A stretch of 64,000 nucleotides of DNA from Bacillota bacterium (GTDB taxonomy: Bacteria; Bacillota; Sulfobacillia; JAJZYS01; JAJYTV01), in contig JAJZAT010000001.1 of the NCBI GenBank assembly GCA_021799275.1, forward strand, positions 1 to 64,000, read 5' to 3'. Made by a program: the position numbers and the translations under genes. Each line of letters opens with the position of its first letter. The stretch's first letter is position 1. Positions 50,903-60,224 of the stretch are shown here, in pieces. Under the pieces are notes generated by a model, which was given only the letters and a program-made list of their open reading frames with translations, had not been told where the DNA came from and searched no databases.

Positions 50903-51793
50903 TCACCCGCGACGGCTGCTGCTATCCTTCGATACCTCCCTGCTGAGGATCTCCCCCACCGTGCGGCGCAGGTCGCCGTCCTGAGCCGCCTCGTAGAGGG
51001 CCTGGTCGTCCAGCGCCCCGACCACCCGTCCGCCTTCGTACACATAGACGCGATGCGCCCGTCCGCCGAAAAGACGACGCAAGACCTGGCGCAGTTCGCT
51101 GCCCGAGGCCGCGGCGAACGCCTGGAGCGGCAGCACCTCGCCGCGCGACAGGGCGGCGATGGCCCTGAGCCAGAGCGCCCAGCGGCTCAGGGGCGTGCGC
51201 CGCTCGATGCCGCGCTGGGCCCAGAGAATGACGCCGGCGAGCACGACCGCCTGCCAGCCCGGATAGCCCAGGAGCTGGGCCAGGATGCCGAGGGCCGCGA
51301 TCAGGACCGCGATCAGCCGCCCGAGCAGCAAGGCCTCGCGGCCGGCGGGCGTCCAGCCGATCGCCCGGCTGCGCAAGGCGTGGAAGATCCTGCCGCCGTC
51401 GAGCGGATAGGCCGGCAGCAGGTTCACCGCGAGCATCGCGAGATTGACGTCCAGCAGAAGGTCGCCACGCTCCGCGCCGGCTAGCCCGTAGCGCATCAGC
51501 AGGGCGGCGGCCGCCACCGCCACCAGGTTCGCGAGAGGGCCCGCGATCGCCACGAGCGCCTCGACCAGCGGCCCCGCCAGCTCGAGGTCCGGGATGTCGG
51601 CCTGTCCGCCGAAGGGATAGAGCTCGATGCGGCCGACGCGCAGCCTGAGGCTGCGCGCGATGGCGACGTGGCTCGATTCGTGCAGGAGCAGGGTACCGAT
51701 GTAGACGACGAGCGCCGTGCCCTGTCCGAGCAGCACGCCGATCGCGAGGAGGATCAGGAGCAGAGGATGCGGCCGTGGCAGCGGCGACCTCAT
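50903..51793 (-). CDS. spoIVFB: M50 site-2 protease, SpoIVFB
   Basis: A 296-residue membrane metalloprotease. HESSH (residues 38-42) is the zinc motif, with the third ligand in NLLPAYPLDGG (Asp132). A C-terminal cytosolic part resembles a CBS pair (RVYVYEGGRVVGALDD). SpoIVFB cleaves pro-sigma-K in the mother cell. It overlaps spoIVFA by 4 bases (ATGA). Confidence 0.88.
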   Translation of the reverse strand: MRSPLPRPHPLLLILLAIGVLLGQGTALVVYIGTLLLHESSHVAIARSLRLRVGRIELYPFGGQADIPDLELAGPLVEALVAIAGPLANLVAVAAAALLMRYGLAGAERGDLLLDVNLAMLAVNLLPAYPLDGGRIFHALRSRAIGWTPAGREALLLGRLIAVLIAALGILAQLLGYPGWQAVVLAGVILWAQRGIERRTPLSRWALWLRAIAALSRGEVLPLQAFAAASGSELRQVLRRLFGGRAHRVYVYEGGRVVGALDDQALYEAAQDGDLRRTVGEILSREVSKDSSSRRG

Positions 51794-52326
51794 GGCGTAC
51801 CCAGCGTGTCCGGCAGGGCGAGCGGCTTGCCGCCACGCGCGGCCTGGAGCGTCAGGTGCGACGCACTGCCCGGCGCGAAATGGCTGACCGCGCCGAGCAC
51901 CTGACCGATGCGCACGGCCTCGCCGCGGTGCACGTCGCACGGTCCGAGATGCAGGTACTTCATCGTGACTTCCTGTCCCCGGACCGTGACCGACTGGCCC
52001 GGGGCGTACACAGTCACGGACGTGACGGTGCCGCTCGCCGCGGCCCTGACGATCGTGCCGCCAGGCGCCAGGATCTCGATACCGCCGCCCTTGTGCTGCT
52101 GCACCGCGCCGACGAGCGGCCAGGCGAACTGCGGCCGGGCATGGGCGGCCGTCGACGCGGACCCGCCCTTCTTCTCCGCGGCGATCGGCAGCCGCACCTG
52201 CTGGCTTATGTACGTGCGCGCCAGATGGCGCACCGAACCCGCCGCCACGCCGGTCCCGCGCTCGCCCCACACGAGCAGGCCTGCGAGCACGGCGGCCACG
52301 GCCACCTGCAGCCAGAGCTTGCCCAC
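51790..52326 (-). CDS. spoIVFA: SpoIVFA-like protein with degenerate M23 domain
   Basis: A 178-residue protein: one N-terminal membrane helix, a linker, then an M23/LytM-like domain (FAWPLVGAV, GGGIEILAPGGTIVRAAASGTV, YLHLGPCDVHRGEAV). The first zinc motif HxxxD is absent and HLHFE is replaced by SHLTLQA, so it should not be a peptidase. SpoIVFA anchors and inhibits SpoIVFB. The GTG at 52326, behind GAGGTGG, is preferred to that at 52335. Confidence 0.8.
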   Translation of the reverse strand: MGKLWLQVAVAAVLAGLLVWGERGTGVAAGSVRHLARTYISQQVRLPIAAEKKGGSASTAAHARPQFAWPLVGAVQQHKGGGIEILAPGGTIVRAAASGTVTSVTVYAPGQSVTVRGQEVTMKYLHLGPCDVHRGEAVRIGQVLGAVSHFAPGSASHLTLQAARGGKPLALPDTLGTP

Positions 52327-52343
52327 GGCTTCCACCTCGGCAG

Positions 52344-52372
52344 AGCCTATGCTGCGGCCTGTCCCGCCATGC
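52344..52372 (-). promoter_or_regulatory. Sigma-E-like promoter of spoIVFAB
   Basis: On the minus strand GCATGG (52367-52372) and CATAGGCT (52344-52351), 14 bases after an ATGGC core. The -10 octamer fits the CATANNNT shared by mother-cell sigma factors; spoIVF is sigma-E dependent in Bacillus. It sits between rodA and spoIVFA. Confidence 0.5.
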
Positions 52373-52374
52373 AG

Positions 52375-53628
52375 CTAGGATCGGAAGGTGAGCTGGCCGG
52401 GATGCAGCCGCAGGCTCAGGAGCATGCCGAGACCGATGAAGTCGGCGAGCACCGAGGAGCCGCCGTAGCTGAAGAAGGGCAGCGGCACGCCCACCACGGG
52501 CACCACCGCCATCGCCATGCCGGCGTTCATCAGCACCTGCGTCGCGATCATCGCGAGGACGCCCGACCCGAGCAGGATGCCGAACTGGTCGCGCACGTCG
52601 CTGACGACGTTGAGGCCGCGCCAGACGAAGACGAGGTACAGAAGCAGCAGCACGCCCGCCCCGACGAAGCCGAAGTCGAGGCCCACGACCGCGAAGATGA
52701 AGTCGGTCGAGCTTTCCGGCAGGAAGCTCAGGATGGCCTGGTTCGAGTGGATGCCGAGGCCGTACATGCCGCCCGAGCCGAGCGAGATCAAGGACTGGAT
52801 GATGTTGTAGCCGGAGCCGTTGGGGTCGGCATTCGGGTTCAAAAAGATGAGCAGGCGGTTGAGCTGGTAGGAGTGGATCAAGGGCAGCGGCACATGGAAG
52901 CGTATATGCGCATAGATCCAGAGAACCATCAGGCTGAAGCCGCCGCCGAAGAGCAGGAGGAGGTGCCAGACGCGCGCCCCGGCCATGAACAGCATGACCA
53001 CCAGGATGGCGACGAAGATGAGCGCCGTGCCGAGGTCCGGCTGTTTGAAGACGAGCGCCGCCGGCACCGCCGTGAAGACGATCGGCGAGACGAGATCGCG
53101 CCAGCGCCTCAGGCTCTTCTTGGCGGCCAGAAGGTCGGCGAGGCCCACGACAAGGAAGACCTTCGCGAACTCCGACGGCTGGAGCTGGAACGGCACGCCG
53201 GGGATCTTGATCCAGCGCACGGCGCCTAGGGCGCTCGAGCCGTGGACGATGACGAGCGCCAGCAGGAAAAGAGCGAGCGCGTAGCCGTAGACGGCGTAGG
53301 GACGCAGGTTGCGGTAGTCCACCGACGCCACCGCCACCATGACGAGCGTCCCCAGCATCAGCCAGATGACCTGGTGCTCCGGATAGTACGCCGGGGAAAC
53401 GCCCTGCAGCGAGTGCGTCGCGGATGCGATCGTGAGCAGCGACCCCAGACAGATCAGGGCGACGACGAGGAGAAGGCCGAAGTCGATGCGCAGCAGTCGC
53501 TGTACCACGTCATCTGGCACGGGAACCCATGGCGGCCCGAATGGCTCACCAGGCCCCGCGGGCCAGACCTTCCCTCCCTTCGCATGGTCCGTCGGCGTGA
53601 CGGCTGAGCGCGACCTGCGCGCCGGCAC
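52375..53628 (-). CDS. rodA: SEDS glycosyltransferase RodA
   Basis: A 417-residue SEDS protein: about ten membrane helices and the family motifs RWIKIPGVPFQLQPSEFAK, FKQPDLGTAL, SGYNIIQSLISLGSGGMYG and the C-terminal VGVPLPFFSYGGSS. It polymerises glycan strands with PBP2 for elongation. The long hydrophilic N-terminal 40 residues are unusual, and the GTG used here lacks a ribosome site; a start near residue 37 is possible. Confidence 0.88.
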   Translation of the reverse strand: MPARRSRSAVTPTDHAKGGKVWPAGPGEPFGPPWVPVPDDVVQRLLRIDFGLLLVVALICLGSLLTIASATHSLQGVSPAYYPEHQVIWLMLGTLVMVAVASVDYRNLRPYAVYGYALALFLLALVIVHGSSALGAVRWIKIPGVPFQLQPSEFAKVFLVVGLADLLAAKKSLRRWRDLVSPIVFTAVPAALVFKQPDLGTALIFVAILVVMLFMAGARVWHLLLLFGGGFSLMVLWIYAHIRFHVPLPLIHSYQLNRLLIFLNPNADPNGSGYNIIQSLISLGSGGMYGLGIHSNQAILSFLPESSTDFIFAVVGLDFGFVGAGVLLLLYLVFVWRGLNVVSDVRDQFGILLGSGVLAMIATQVLMNAGMAMAVVPVVGVPLPFFSYGGSSVLADFIGLGMLLSLRLHPGQLTFRS

Positions 53629-53677
53629 CGCCGATGGGCCCTATGGCGCACCTGGGACACCCGCTCATTCTAGCACT

Positions 53678-53705
53678 GCGGCGCCTGCAATTGAGCAGGC
53701 GCCGC
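53678..53705 (-). terminator. Terminator between minE and rodA
   Basis: An 11-bp perfect stem (GCGGCGCCTGC / GCAGGCGCCGC) with loop AATTGA, a few bases past the minE stop. Confidence 0.6.
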
Positions 53706-53709
53706 GGTG

Positions 53710-53973
53710 TCAATTGTTCCCCTGCCTGCCCCTGCGGCGCAGTTGTTTCACCGGGATGTTCGCGACCAGGGCGACATGGTCCTCGACCGACTGCAGTTGC
53801 AGGTCGACGCCCTGTCCGCCAACCTCGACATATTCGCTGACGATGCGCATGACATCGTTGCGCAGGTGCTCCATGAATTCGGGCGACGTGTCCGCGCGGT
53901 CGTGCGCCAGCACGTTGCGCAGGCGGTTCTTGGCCACGTCGCGGCTTTGGCTGCGCCCGAAGAGATTCAGCAT
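53710..53973 (-). CDS. minE: Cell division topological factor MinE
   Basis: An 87-residue MinE: membrane-binding start MLNLFGR, anti-MinCD helix (KNRLRNVLAHDRADTSPEF) and dimer domain (IVSEYVEVGGQGVDLQLQ). Its presence implies an oscillating Min system rather than a DivIVA-only arrangement. Confidence 0.92.
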   Translation of the reverse strand: MLNLFGRSQSRDVAKNRLRNVLAHDRADTSPEFMEHLRNDVMRIVSEYVEVGGQGVDLQLQSVEDHVALVANIPVKQLRRRGRQGNN

Positions 53974-53985
53974 GGCCGCACCACC

Positions 53986-54780
53986 TTAAGCCTGTCCGAA
54001 GATGCGACGCAGCCGGCTGAAGAAGCCCGCTGGCTCGTCCATCTCGGCGAAAGGCACCTCGTCGCCACGGATGCGGCGCGCGATCGCCCGGTACGACTCG
54101 CCGGCGCGCGAGTCGTGCGAGAGCGCCGCCGGCTCGCCGCGGTTCGTCGTGACAACGATCTGCTCGTCTTCCGGCACAACGCCGATCAGGTCGATCGCGA
54201 GGATGTCCACGATGTCGTCGACGCTCATCATGTCGCCCTTGCGCACCATGCCCGGCCGCAGCCGGTTCACGATCAGGCGGGCGGGCGGGATCTCGGCAGC
54301 TTCGAGCAGGCCGATGATGCGGTCGGCGTCGCGCACCGACGCCACCTCGGGCGTCGCCACGATCAAGGCGCGTTCCGCGCCGGCGATGGCGTTCTTGAAG
54401 CCCTGCTCGATGCCGGCGGGGCTGTCCACCAGGATGTAGTCGAACTCCTGGCGTAGCTCCTCCGTCACCTCGCGCATCTGCTCGGGCGTCACGGCCGTCT
54501 TGTCCTTCGTCTGGGCGGCCGGCAGAAGGCTCAGCCCATCGAGGCGCTTGTCGCGGATCAAGGCCTGCCGCAGCCGGCAGAACCCTTCCACGACGTCCAC
54601 CAGGTCATAGACGATGCGATTCTCGAGACCAAGCACCACATCAAGATTGCGCAGCCCGATGTCGGCGTCCACCAGGCAAGTCTTGAGGCCGAGCTGGGCA
54701 AGGGCAACGCCCAGATTGGCCGTCGTCGTCGTCTTGCCTACGCCGCCCTTCCCGGAAGTGATGACGATAACCTCACCCAC
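53986..54780 (-). CDS. minD: Septum-site ATPase MinD
   Basis: A 264-residue MinD with the deviant Walker A GKGGVGKTTTTANLG (residues 10-24), VDADIGLRNLD, DYILVDSPAGIE and a C-terminal amphipathic helix (GFFSRLRRIFGQ) for membrane binding. It starts at GTG, overlapping minC by 8 bases. Confidence 0.95.
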   Translation of the reverse strand: MGEVIVITSGKGGVGKTTTTANLGVALAQLGLKTCLVDADIGLRNLDVVLGLENRIVYDLVDVVEGFCRLRQALIRDKRLDGLSLLPAAQTKDKTAVTPEQMREVTEELRQEFDYILVDSPAGIEQGFKNAIAGAERALIVATPEVASVRDADRIIGLLEAAEIPPARLIVNRLRPGMVRKGDMMSVDDIVDILAIDLIGVVPEDEQIVVTTNRGEPAALSHDSRAGESYRAIARRIRGDEVPFAEMDEPAGFFSRLRRIFGQA

Positions 54781-55183
54781 GAGCCATCCTCCCGTCTTCC
54801 GGTCTCACGGCACGTTCGATGATGACCTGTCCCTGCTCGACACGGGCGATCTCCGGTGCCTGCGGCGCATCCTCGTGCGCGTCCGGCGGCCGCGCGATGA
54901 CGTGACCGATCCGCAACTGCACCGGTTCCAGACGCCATGCGCAGACCATCGCGCCGTCGCTGCCGTCCGCCCCCGCGTGCACCACGCCACGCAGGTGCCC
55001 GAACACGAGAACATCGCCGGCAGCCTGGATCTCCGCCCCGGCATGCACGTCACCGAGCACGATGACGTCGCCGTGATGGGCGATCTTCTGGCCGGATCGC
55101 AGTGTGCGCCGGACATAAAGTGCAGCGTCCTGCCGCAGGGCCTCCTGGCCCACTTCCGCTGACGCGTGCGCTACGTGGCTCAC
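54773..55183 (-). CDS. minC: MinC lacking the N-terminal FtsZ-inhibitory domain
   Basis: A 136-residue protein holding only the MinC C-terminal beta-helix domain: RRTLRSGQKIAHHGDVIVLGDVHAGAEIQAAGDVLVFGHLRGVVHAG. Typical MinC has about 220 residues with an N-terminal domain. Only 83 bases separate this GTG (behind AGGAGA) from the stop of the PBP2 gene, so that domain is not encoded here. Residual C-terminal-domain FtsZ and MinD binding is conceivable. Confidence 0.85.
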   Translation of the reverse strand: MSHVAHASAEVGQEALRQDAALYVRRTLRSGQKIAHHGDVIVLGDVHAGAEIQAAGDVLVFGHLRGVVHAGADGSDGAMVCAWRLEPVQLRIGHVIARPPDAHEDAPQAPEIARVEQGQVIIERAVRPEDGRMARG

Positions 55184-55218
55184 CCCCGGTCTCCTGCCGT
55201 TTCGGGGGGCCCCGCTGC

Positions 55219-55244
55219 ATTTCCTGCCATGCCGCGGCAGAAAT
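55219..55244 (-). terminator. Hairpin between mrdA and minC
   Basis: ATTTC-CTGCC, loop ATGCCGC, GGCAG-AAAT, 22 bases past the PBP2 stop. Confidence 0.4.
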
Positions 55245-55266
55245 CGGACGACCCGTTTAGACAGTC

Positions 55267-57141
55267 CTAGTCGTTGCCCTGCACGACGCCGGCCGGCACG
55301 CTCTTGGTCGCGGAACCGTTCGGCGCGAGGATGTTGCCGGGGTCTTTGAGATGGTAGTAGAAATCGTAGAGATCGCGCGCCACAGGGGCCGCGTAGGCGC
55401 CTTCGACACCACCCGCCACCTGCACCGCGATCGCGATCTGCGGGTTCTTGGCGGGGCCGTAGGAGACGAACCAGGTGATCGACGGCTGGCCCGACACCTG
55501 CGCCGTGCCGGTCTTGCCCGCGACCTGCATCGGGAAGCCCTGGAAGAACGGCCCCGCCGTACCGCCGTTGCCTGGGATGGGCCCGGGCTGCGTCGCCCAG
55601 TCCATGCCGCTGTGAATCGCCTGCCAGTCGGCGGCGGGGAGAGTGACGCGCGACGTCACCTTGGGCTTGTGCGTGTAGACCGTCTTGCCCTTCGGCGTCG
55701 TGATCGACTGCACGAGATACGGCTGGTAGCGCACGCCGTCGACCGCCACCGCGCCGACATAGTCCACGAGCTGGATCAGCGTGGCGAGGTCCTCGCCCTG
55801 CCCGATCGCCACGTCGTAGACGAGGCCGGGGAACCAGGCGCCGTTCTGCTTCGTGTAGAGCGCCTTCGTCGGCATGAGGCCCGAGACCTCGCCCGGCAGG
55901 TCGAGGCCGGTCGGCTTGCCAAAGCCGAGGATCGAGGCCCACTTCGCGATGGCGTCGATGCCGGTGAGGCGGCCCGTCTCATAGAAGAAGATGTCGTTCG
56001 ACTGCCCGATGGCCTGCGCGAGGTCGTTCCATCCCGTGTAGACCCGGATCCAGTTCCAGGGGTAGGGCGGGTACCAGTAGCGCGGCAGGCCCTGGATCAG
56101 GGTCGACGGCGTGATCGCGCCCGTTTCCAGGGCGGCGATCGCCGTCGCCATCTTGAAGGTCGACCCCGGCGGCTGCATCGCCGAAACGGCCCGGTTCAGC
56201 AGCGGGTCGGTCGTAGGGTCGAAGACCTGGGCGGCCTGAGCAGTCGACATGCCCTGGGCGAACCAGTTCGGGTTGAAGGACGGGTAGGAGGCCATCGCCA
56301 GCACCGCTCCGGTGTGCACGTTCATCACGACAACGGCGCCAGATCGCGCCGGCTGCTTCAGGACGGCCTGCTGCCACTGGATGTCGTCGACGAGAGCCCG
56401 GTAGGCCTCCTTCTCGAGCGACAGGGAGAGCGTCGTGTGCAGGTTGTCGCCCGGGACCGGCGCCTTCGTACCCAGCACCTTGACGGGCTTGTTGAAGCTG
56501 TCGACCTCGACCTCCTCGCCGCCGTCGGTACCCTGCAGGTACTTCTGGTACTGGTACTCGAGGCCGCTCTGGCCCACGATGGAGTTCTGGTTCAGCCGCG
56601 GGTCCTTCCAGTCCTTGAGTTCCTGCGCGGTGACGCCCTGGACGTAGCCGATGACGTGGGCCCCGACGTCGTTCAAGGGGTAGACGCGCAGGGGCTGCGC
56701 CTGTACGAAGACGCCGGGCAGGTCGGGGCGCTGTTCGTCGATCAGCGTGATCTGCTTCGGCGTCAAGTCCGTCTTGATCGTCACCGGGATGTAGGGTTGG
56801 CCCTTGTAATCCTGGACGACGGTCTGGATTGCCTTCGGCGTCAGCTGGAGGATCGACGCGAGGTGCGCGAGCTCCTTCGGCGGCAGCGGCTGGCCAAGAT
56901 CGAAGAACTCCGCCGAGAAGGACGGCATGTTCGACGCCAGGCGCTTGCCGCCGCTCGAGAGGATCAGCCCGCGCGGCGCCTGGATCGGCATGACGCGCAC
57001 CCGGAGCGCAACGCCGAGGCTGCGCAGGGATGTGCCCTGCACGAACTCGAGATAGCCCATGCGGGCCACCAGGAGTCCGAGCAGCAGGATCGACAGGATG
57101 GCGAGAAAGACGAGACGCTTCTCCCGAAATTGTGGTGGCAT
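55267..57141 (-). CDS. mrdA: Penicillin-binding protein 2 (transpeptidase)
   Basis: A 624-residue class B PBP. It has an N-terminal membrane helix, a PBP dimer domain and a transpeptidase domain with GSTFK (near 320), SND (near 378) and KTGT (near 540). It cross-links peptidoglycan in the elongation complex with RodA. The ATG has GGGAGG nine bases upstream; 34 upstream codons are open but overlap mreD. Confidence 0.92.
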   Translation of the reverse strand: MPPQFREKRLVFLAILSILLLGLLVARMGYLEFVQGTSLRSLGVALRVRVMPIQAPRGLILSSGGKRLASNMPSFSAEFFDLGQPLPPKELAHLASILQLTPKAIQTVVQDYKGQPYIPVTIKTDLTPKQITLIDEQRPDLPGVFVQAQPLRVYPLNDVGAHVIGYVQGVTAQELKDWKDPRLNQNSIVGQSGLEYQYQKYLQGTDGGEEVEVDSFNKPVKVLGTKAPVPGDNLHTTLSLSLEKEAYRALVDDIQWQQAVLKQPARSGAVVVMNVHTGAVLAMASYPSFNPNWFAQGMSTAQAAQVFDPTTDPLLNRAVSAMQPPGSTFKMATAIAALETGAITPSTLIQGLPRYWYPPYPWNWIRVYTGWNDLAQAIGQSNDIFFYETGRLTGIDAIAKWASILGFGKPTGLDLPGEVSGLMPTKALYTKQNGAWFPGLVYDVAIGQGEDLATLIQLVDYVGAVAVDGVRYQPYLVQSITTPKGKTVYTHKPKVTSRVTLPAADWQAIHSGMDWATQPGPIPGNGGTAGPFFQGFPMQVAGKTGTAQVSGQPSITWFVSYGPAKNPQIAIAVQVAGGVEGAYAAPVARDLYDFYYHLKDPGNILAPNGSATKSVPAGVVQGND

Positions 57142-57193
57142 CGTGAAAAGCCTCCCGCGGCCATGGTCCGATAAATGGATGGATGTCGGCGCC

Positions 57194-57685
57194 TCAGGCA
57201 GGCGCCTCCGGACGGTAGAAGACAGGTCGAATGATATACGCAAAGGGTGCCGTGTAGATATATTCGATTGCCGCCAGGAGCGGGAAATCGTGCACGCCGA
57301 AATGGGCCAGGGCGAACGTGGCGGCCACGACGATCTGCTGGACGAGGAGCGCCAGGAAGACGCCGAGCAGCGGCACGAACCAGGGATCGGGGTAGAGACG
57401 GCGCCGCAGGAGCCCTGCCACCGCGCCGCCCAGCATCAGGCCCAGCGCGTGCATGCCGATCAGGCGCCCTGTGGCGACGTCCTCCAGGAGCCCGCCGAAG
57501 AGCCCGAAGATGGCTCCCCGCCAAGCGCCCTGGCGCAACGCTGCCATCACCACGACCGCCAGGACGAGGTCCGGAGTGACGCCGTCGATCGCGAGTGGCG
57601 GCAGGGCGGTGGCCCTCAAGAGAAAGGCGAGCAGCAGGAAGAGCGTCGGGCCCCACGGCCCGTCCATCGCCTTCTGGAACGTCAC
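57194..57685 (-). CDS. mreD: Rod shape-determining protein MreD
   Basis: A 163-residue membrane protein with five or six helices and the MreD pattern (TPDLVLAVVVMAALRQG, GLFGGLLEDVATGRLIGMHALGLMLGG). It links MreC with the elongation machinery. The GTG overlaps mreC in GTGA. Confidence 0.88.
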   Translation of the reverse strand: MTFQKAMDGPWGPTLFLLLAFLLRATALPPLAIDGVTPDLVLAVVVMAALRQGAWRGAIFGLFGGLLEDVATGRLIGMHALGLMLGGAVAGLLRRRLYPDPWFVPLLGVFLALLVQQIVVAATFALAHFGVHDFPLLAAIEYIYTAPFAYIIRPVFYRPEAPA

Positions 57686-58497
57686 TGCAGCACCACCAGA
57701 ACCGTGTCGAGTCGGTCGAGGTTCGCGAGCGGCGTCACATCCGCCTCGTGCACGAGCCCGAAGTCGCCCTGCCCGACCGTGGTGACGCGGCCGATCGGCA
57801 CGCCTGCCGGCAGGTTACCATCGAGACCTGAGGTGACGATGAGATCCCCGCGACGCACGTTGGCCCCGGCGGAGAAGAACTGCATCTTGAGCGTCGACGC
57901 CTCGCCGTTGCCGTCGAGCACCCCTGCGTCGCCGCTGCGGGCGACCATGGCGCCGATCGCGCTCTCCGGGTCCGGCAGCAGCATGACGGTGGCGCTCTGC
58001 CCGCCGACCGAGATCACACGGCCGACCAGGCCGCCATACGAGAGGACCGGATCGCCGTACTTGATCCCCTGGCCGGCTCCGGCCGCGATCACGATCTGAT
58101 CGAGCCAGTTGACGGGCGAGCGTCCCACCACTGGGGCCGTCAGCGTGTGGAACTTCTCCAGGCTCCGCTGCCTGAACTTCAGGAGCTGCGTGAGGCGCCT
58201 ATTCTGCCCCCGCACCGCCTGCAGGCTCGCAAGCTGGGACTGCAGCCTCGATACCTCGACCCGCAACGCCGTGTTCTGCCGCTCGGCAGAGAAGGCGCCG
58301 CCCACCGCGTAAACGGCGCCCGACACCCACTGCACGGCGGAGTGGGTGCCGAGTTCAAGCGGCAGCAGGACGCTGTTGACGACGCCGCTCACCCGTGAGA
58401 CCGATAGGCGCGGGTGGACGGTGAGGCTCTCGAGAAAGACGAGCCCCAGGACCAGGGCGGCCGCCAGATAAAGGCGCAAGACGCCGCGACGAGGCAC
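57682..58497 (-). CDS. mreC: Rod shape-determining protein MreC
   Basis: A 271-residue MreC: N-terminal membrane helix, a coiled coil (ERQNTALRVEVSRLQSQLASL) and paired beta-barrels (APVVGRSPVNWLDQIVI, GDPVLSYGGLVGRV, VTSGLDGNLPAGVPIGRV). It activates the PBP2/RodA pair. It starts at GTG three bases after mreB. Confidence 0.92.
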   Translation of the reverse strand: MPRRGVLRLYLAAALVLGLVFLESLTVHPRLSVSRVSGVVNSVLLPLELGTHSAVQWVSGAVYAVGGAFSAERQNTALRVEVSRLQSQLASLQAVRGQNRRLTQLLKFRQRSLEKFHTLTAPVVGRSPVNWLDQIVIAAGAGQGIKYGDPVLSYGGLVGRVISVGGQSATVMLLPDPESAIGAMVARSGDAGVLDGNGEASTLKMQFFSAGANVRRGDLIVTSGLDGNLPAGVPIGRVTTVGQGDFGLVHEADVTPLANLDRLDTVLVVLQ

Positions 58498-58500
58498 GAA

Positions 58501-59538
58501 TCAACCCTCGCGTTGCAGTTTCTTGATCTTCTCCAGGATGGCACGGTCGTCGAGGCAGCGCCCCGTTCCCTTCACCACGCACAGCAGCGGGTCCTCGCCG
58601 ATGTGGACCGGCATGCCCGTCTCGCGCATCAGCAGGCGGTCGAAGTTGCGCAGGAGCGCGCCGCCGCCCGTCATCACGATGCCGCGGTCCATGATGTCCG
58701 CCGCCAGCTCCGGCGGCGTCCGCTCGAGCGTCAGCTTGATCGCGTCGACGATCGACTGGAGCGGCTCCGCGAGGGCCCGCTGCACTTCGTCGGCACCGAG
58801 GCGCAAGGTCCTCGGCAGGCCGGTGACGAGGTCGCGGCCACGCACCTCGATCGTCGTGTCCTCCGGTTCGATCGCGGCGCCGACGCGGATCTTGACGTCC
58901 TCGGCCGTGCGCTCGCCGATCATCATGTTGTAGTTGCGCTTCACGTAGTTCACGATCGACTCGTCCATCTCGTCGCCCGCGACGCGCACCGAGCGCGACG
59001 TGACGATGCCGCCAAGGCTGATGATCGCCACCTCGGTCGTGCCGCCGCCGATGTCGACCACCATGTTGCCGGTCGGCTCCTCCACGGGCAGGCCCGCGCC
59101 GATCGCCGCGGCGTACGGCTCCTCGATGGTCACCGGGTCGCGGGCTCCCGCCTGCTGTGCCGCTTCCTTGACCGCGCGGCGCTCGACGCCGGTGATGCCG
59201 GACGGCACGGCGACGACCACCTGCGGGTGGAACCAGCTGGCGCGCGGCTGCGCCCTGCCGATGAAGTACTTGAGCATGGACTGCGTCACTTCAAAGTCCG
59301 CGATGACGCCATCCTTCATCGGCCGCACGGCGATGATGTTGCCAGGCGTGCGCCCGATCATCTGCTTGGCCTCCGCGCCGACGGCGAGGATGGACTTGGT
59401 GTCCCGGTCGATCGCCACCACGGACGGTTCCTGGATGACGATGCCCCTGCCCCTGACGAAGACGAGGGTGTTCGCGGTACCGAGGTCGATGCCGAGGTCC
59501 CGCGAGAAACTGCGGTAGAAGACGTCCGTAAGCGGCAA
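58501..59538 (-). CDS. mreB: Actin-like protein MreB
   Basis: A 345-residue Mre[16 protein letters not shown], phosphate-2 [18 protein letters not shown] and the adenosine motif [15 protein letters not shown]. It forms filaments guiding wall elongation. The TTG at 59538 has AAAGGAG nine bases upstream. Confidence 0.95.
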   Translation of the reverse strand: MPLTDVFYRSFSRDLGIDLGTANTLVFVRGRGIVIQEPSVVAIDRDTKSILAVGAEAKQMIGRTPGNIIAVRPMKDGVIADFEVTQSMLKYFIGRAQPRASWFHPQVVVAVPSGITGVERRAVKEAAQQAGARDPVTIEEPYAAAIGAGLPVEEPTGNMVVDIGGGTTEVAIISLGGIVTSRSVRVAGDEMDESIVNYVKRNYNMMIGERTAEDVKIRVGAAIEPEDTTIEVRGRDLVTGLPRTLRLGADEVQRALAEPLQSIVDAIKLTLERTPPELAADIMDRGIVMTGGGALLRNFDRLLMRETGMPVHIGEDPLLCVVKGTGRCLDDRAILEKIKKLQREG

Positions 59539-59558
59539 CGCGCTGGCTCCTTTCCCTG

Positions 59559-60224
59559 CTACGACAATAGTCCCTGCAAGCGCAGGCTCACGAAGCTATT
59601 ATCGCCGATAACCAGATGGTCAACCAGTTCAACACCGAGCAATTGCGCGGCCTCCTGAATTTGCCTTGTCGTCTCGACGTCGGCTTTGGAAGGCCTCGGG
59701 TCGCCACTTGGATGATTGTGCGCCAGGAGCACGCCGGCGGCGCCGGCCTGCACGGCCGGCCTTAGAACGTCCGCCGGCAGCATGCCGATGCCTCCACGGC
59801 CGCCCCGCGCCACCCGCACCTCGCCGAGCAGCCGGAGCCTCCCGTCGAGCAACAGCGCAAGGAGTTCCTCGACATGCGGATCGAGGCGCCGTCGCAGATA
59901 ATCGTACACCTGCTCCGGCTCGTCAAGCCTCAGTCGCTTGGGCTGCGAACCTGCGCGCCGTCCGAGTTCCAATGCCGCCATCACCTGAGCGGCCCGAGCC
60001 GGTCCAAGGCCCCGAACGCGCCTGAGGCCCGAGGCACCAAGCCGCCTCAGTCCATCGAGTCCGTCCTGGTCCAGGAGGCGCATGGCGAGCGCGAGGGCGC
60101 TCTCTCCCCGTCTGCCGGCTCCCAGCACGATCGCCAGGAGCTCGTAGTCCGCGAGCGCCGCCGGTCCCTCGCGCAGCAGACGCTCACGCGGCCGGTCGAT
60201 GGCCGGCAGATCCTTGAGCGGCAT
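59559..60224 (-). CDS. radC: RadC/JAB-domain protein
   Basis: A 221-residue RadC with an N-terminal helix-hairpin-helix ([22 protein letters not shown]) and a JAMM metal site [14 protein letters not shown]. RadC family members are associated with DNA metabolism, with no proven repair role. It lies just ahead of mreB as in many Bacillota, and its ATG overlaps the previous stop (TGATG). Confidence 0.9.
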   Translation of the reverse strand: MPLKDLPAIDRPRERLLREGPAALADYELLAIVLGAGRRGESALALAMRLLDQDGLDGLRRLGASGLRRVRGLGPARAAQVMAALELGRRAGSQPKRLRLDEPEQVYDYLRRRLDPHVEELLALLLDGRLRLLGEVRVARGGRGGIGMLPADVLRPAVQAGAAGVLLAHNHPSGDPRPSKADVETTRQIQEAAQLLGVELVDHLVIGDNSFVSLRLQGLLS

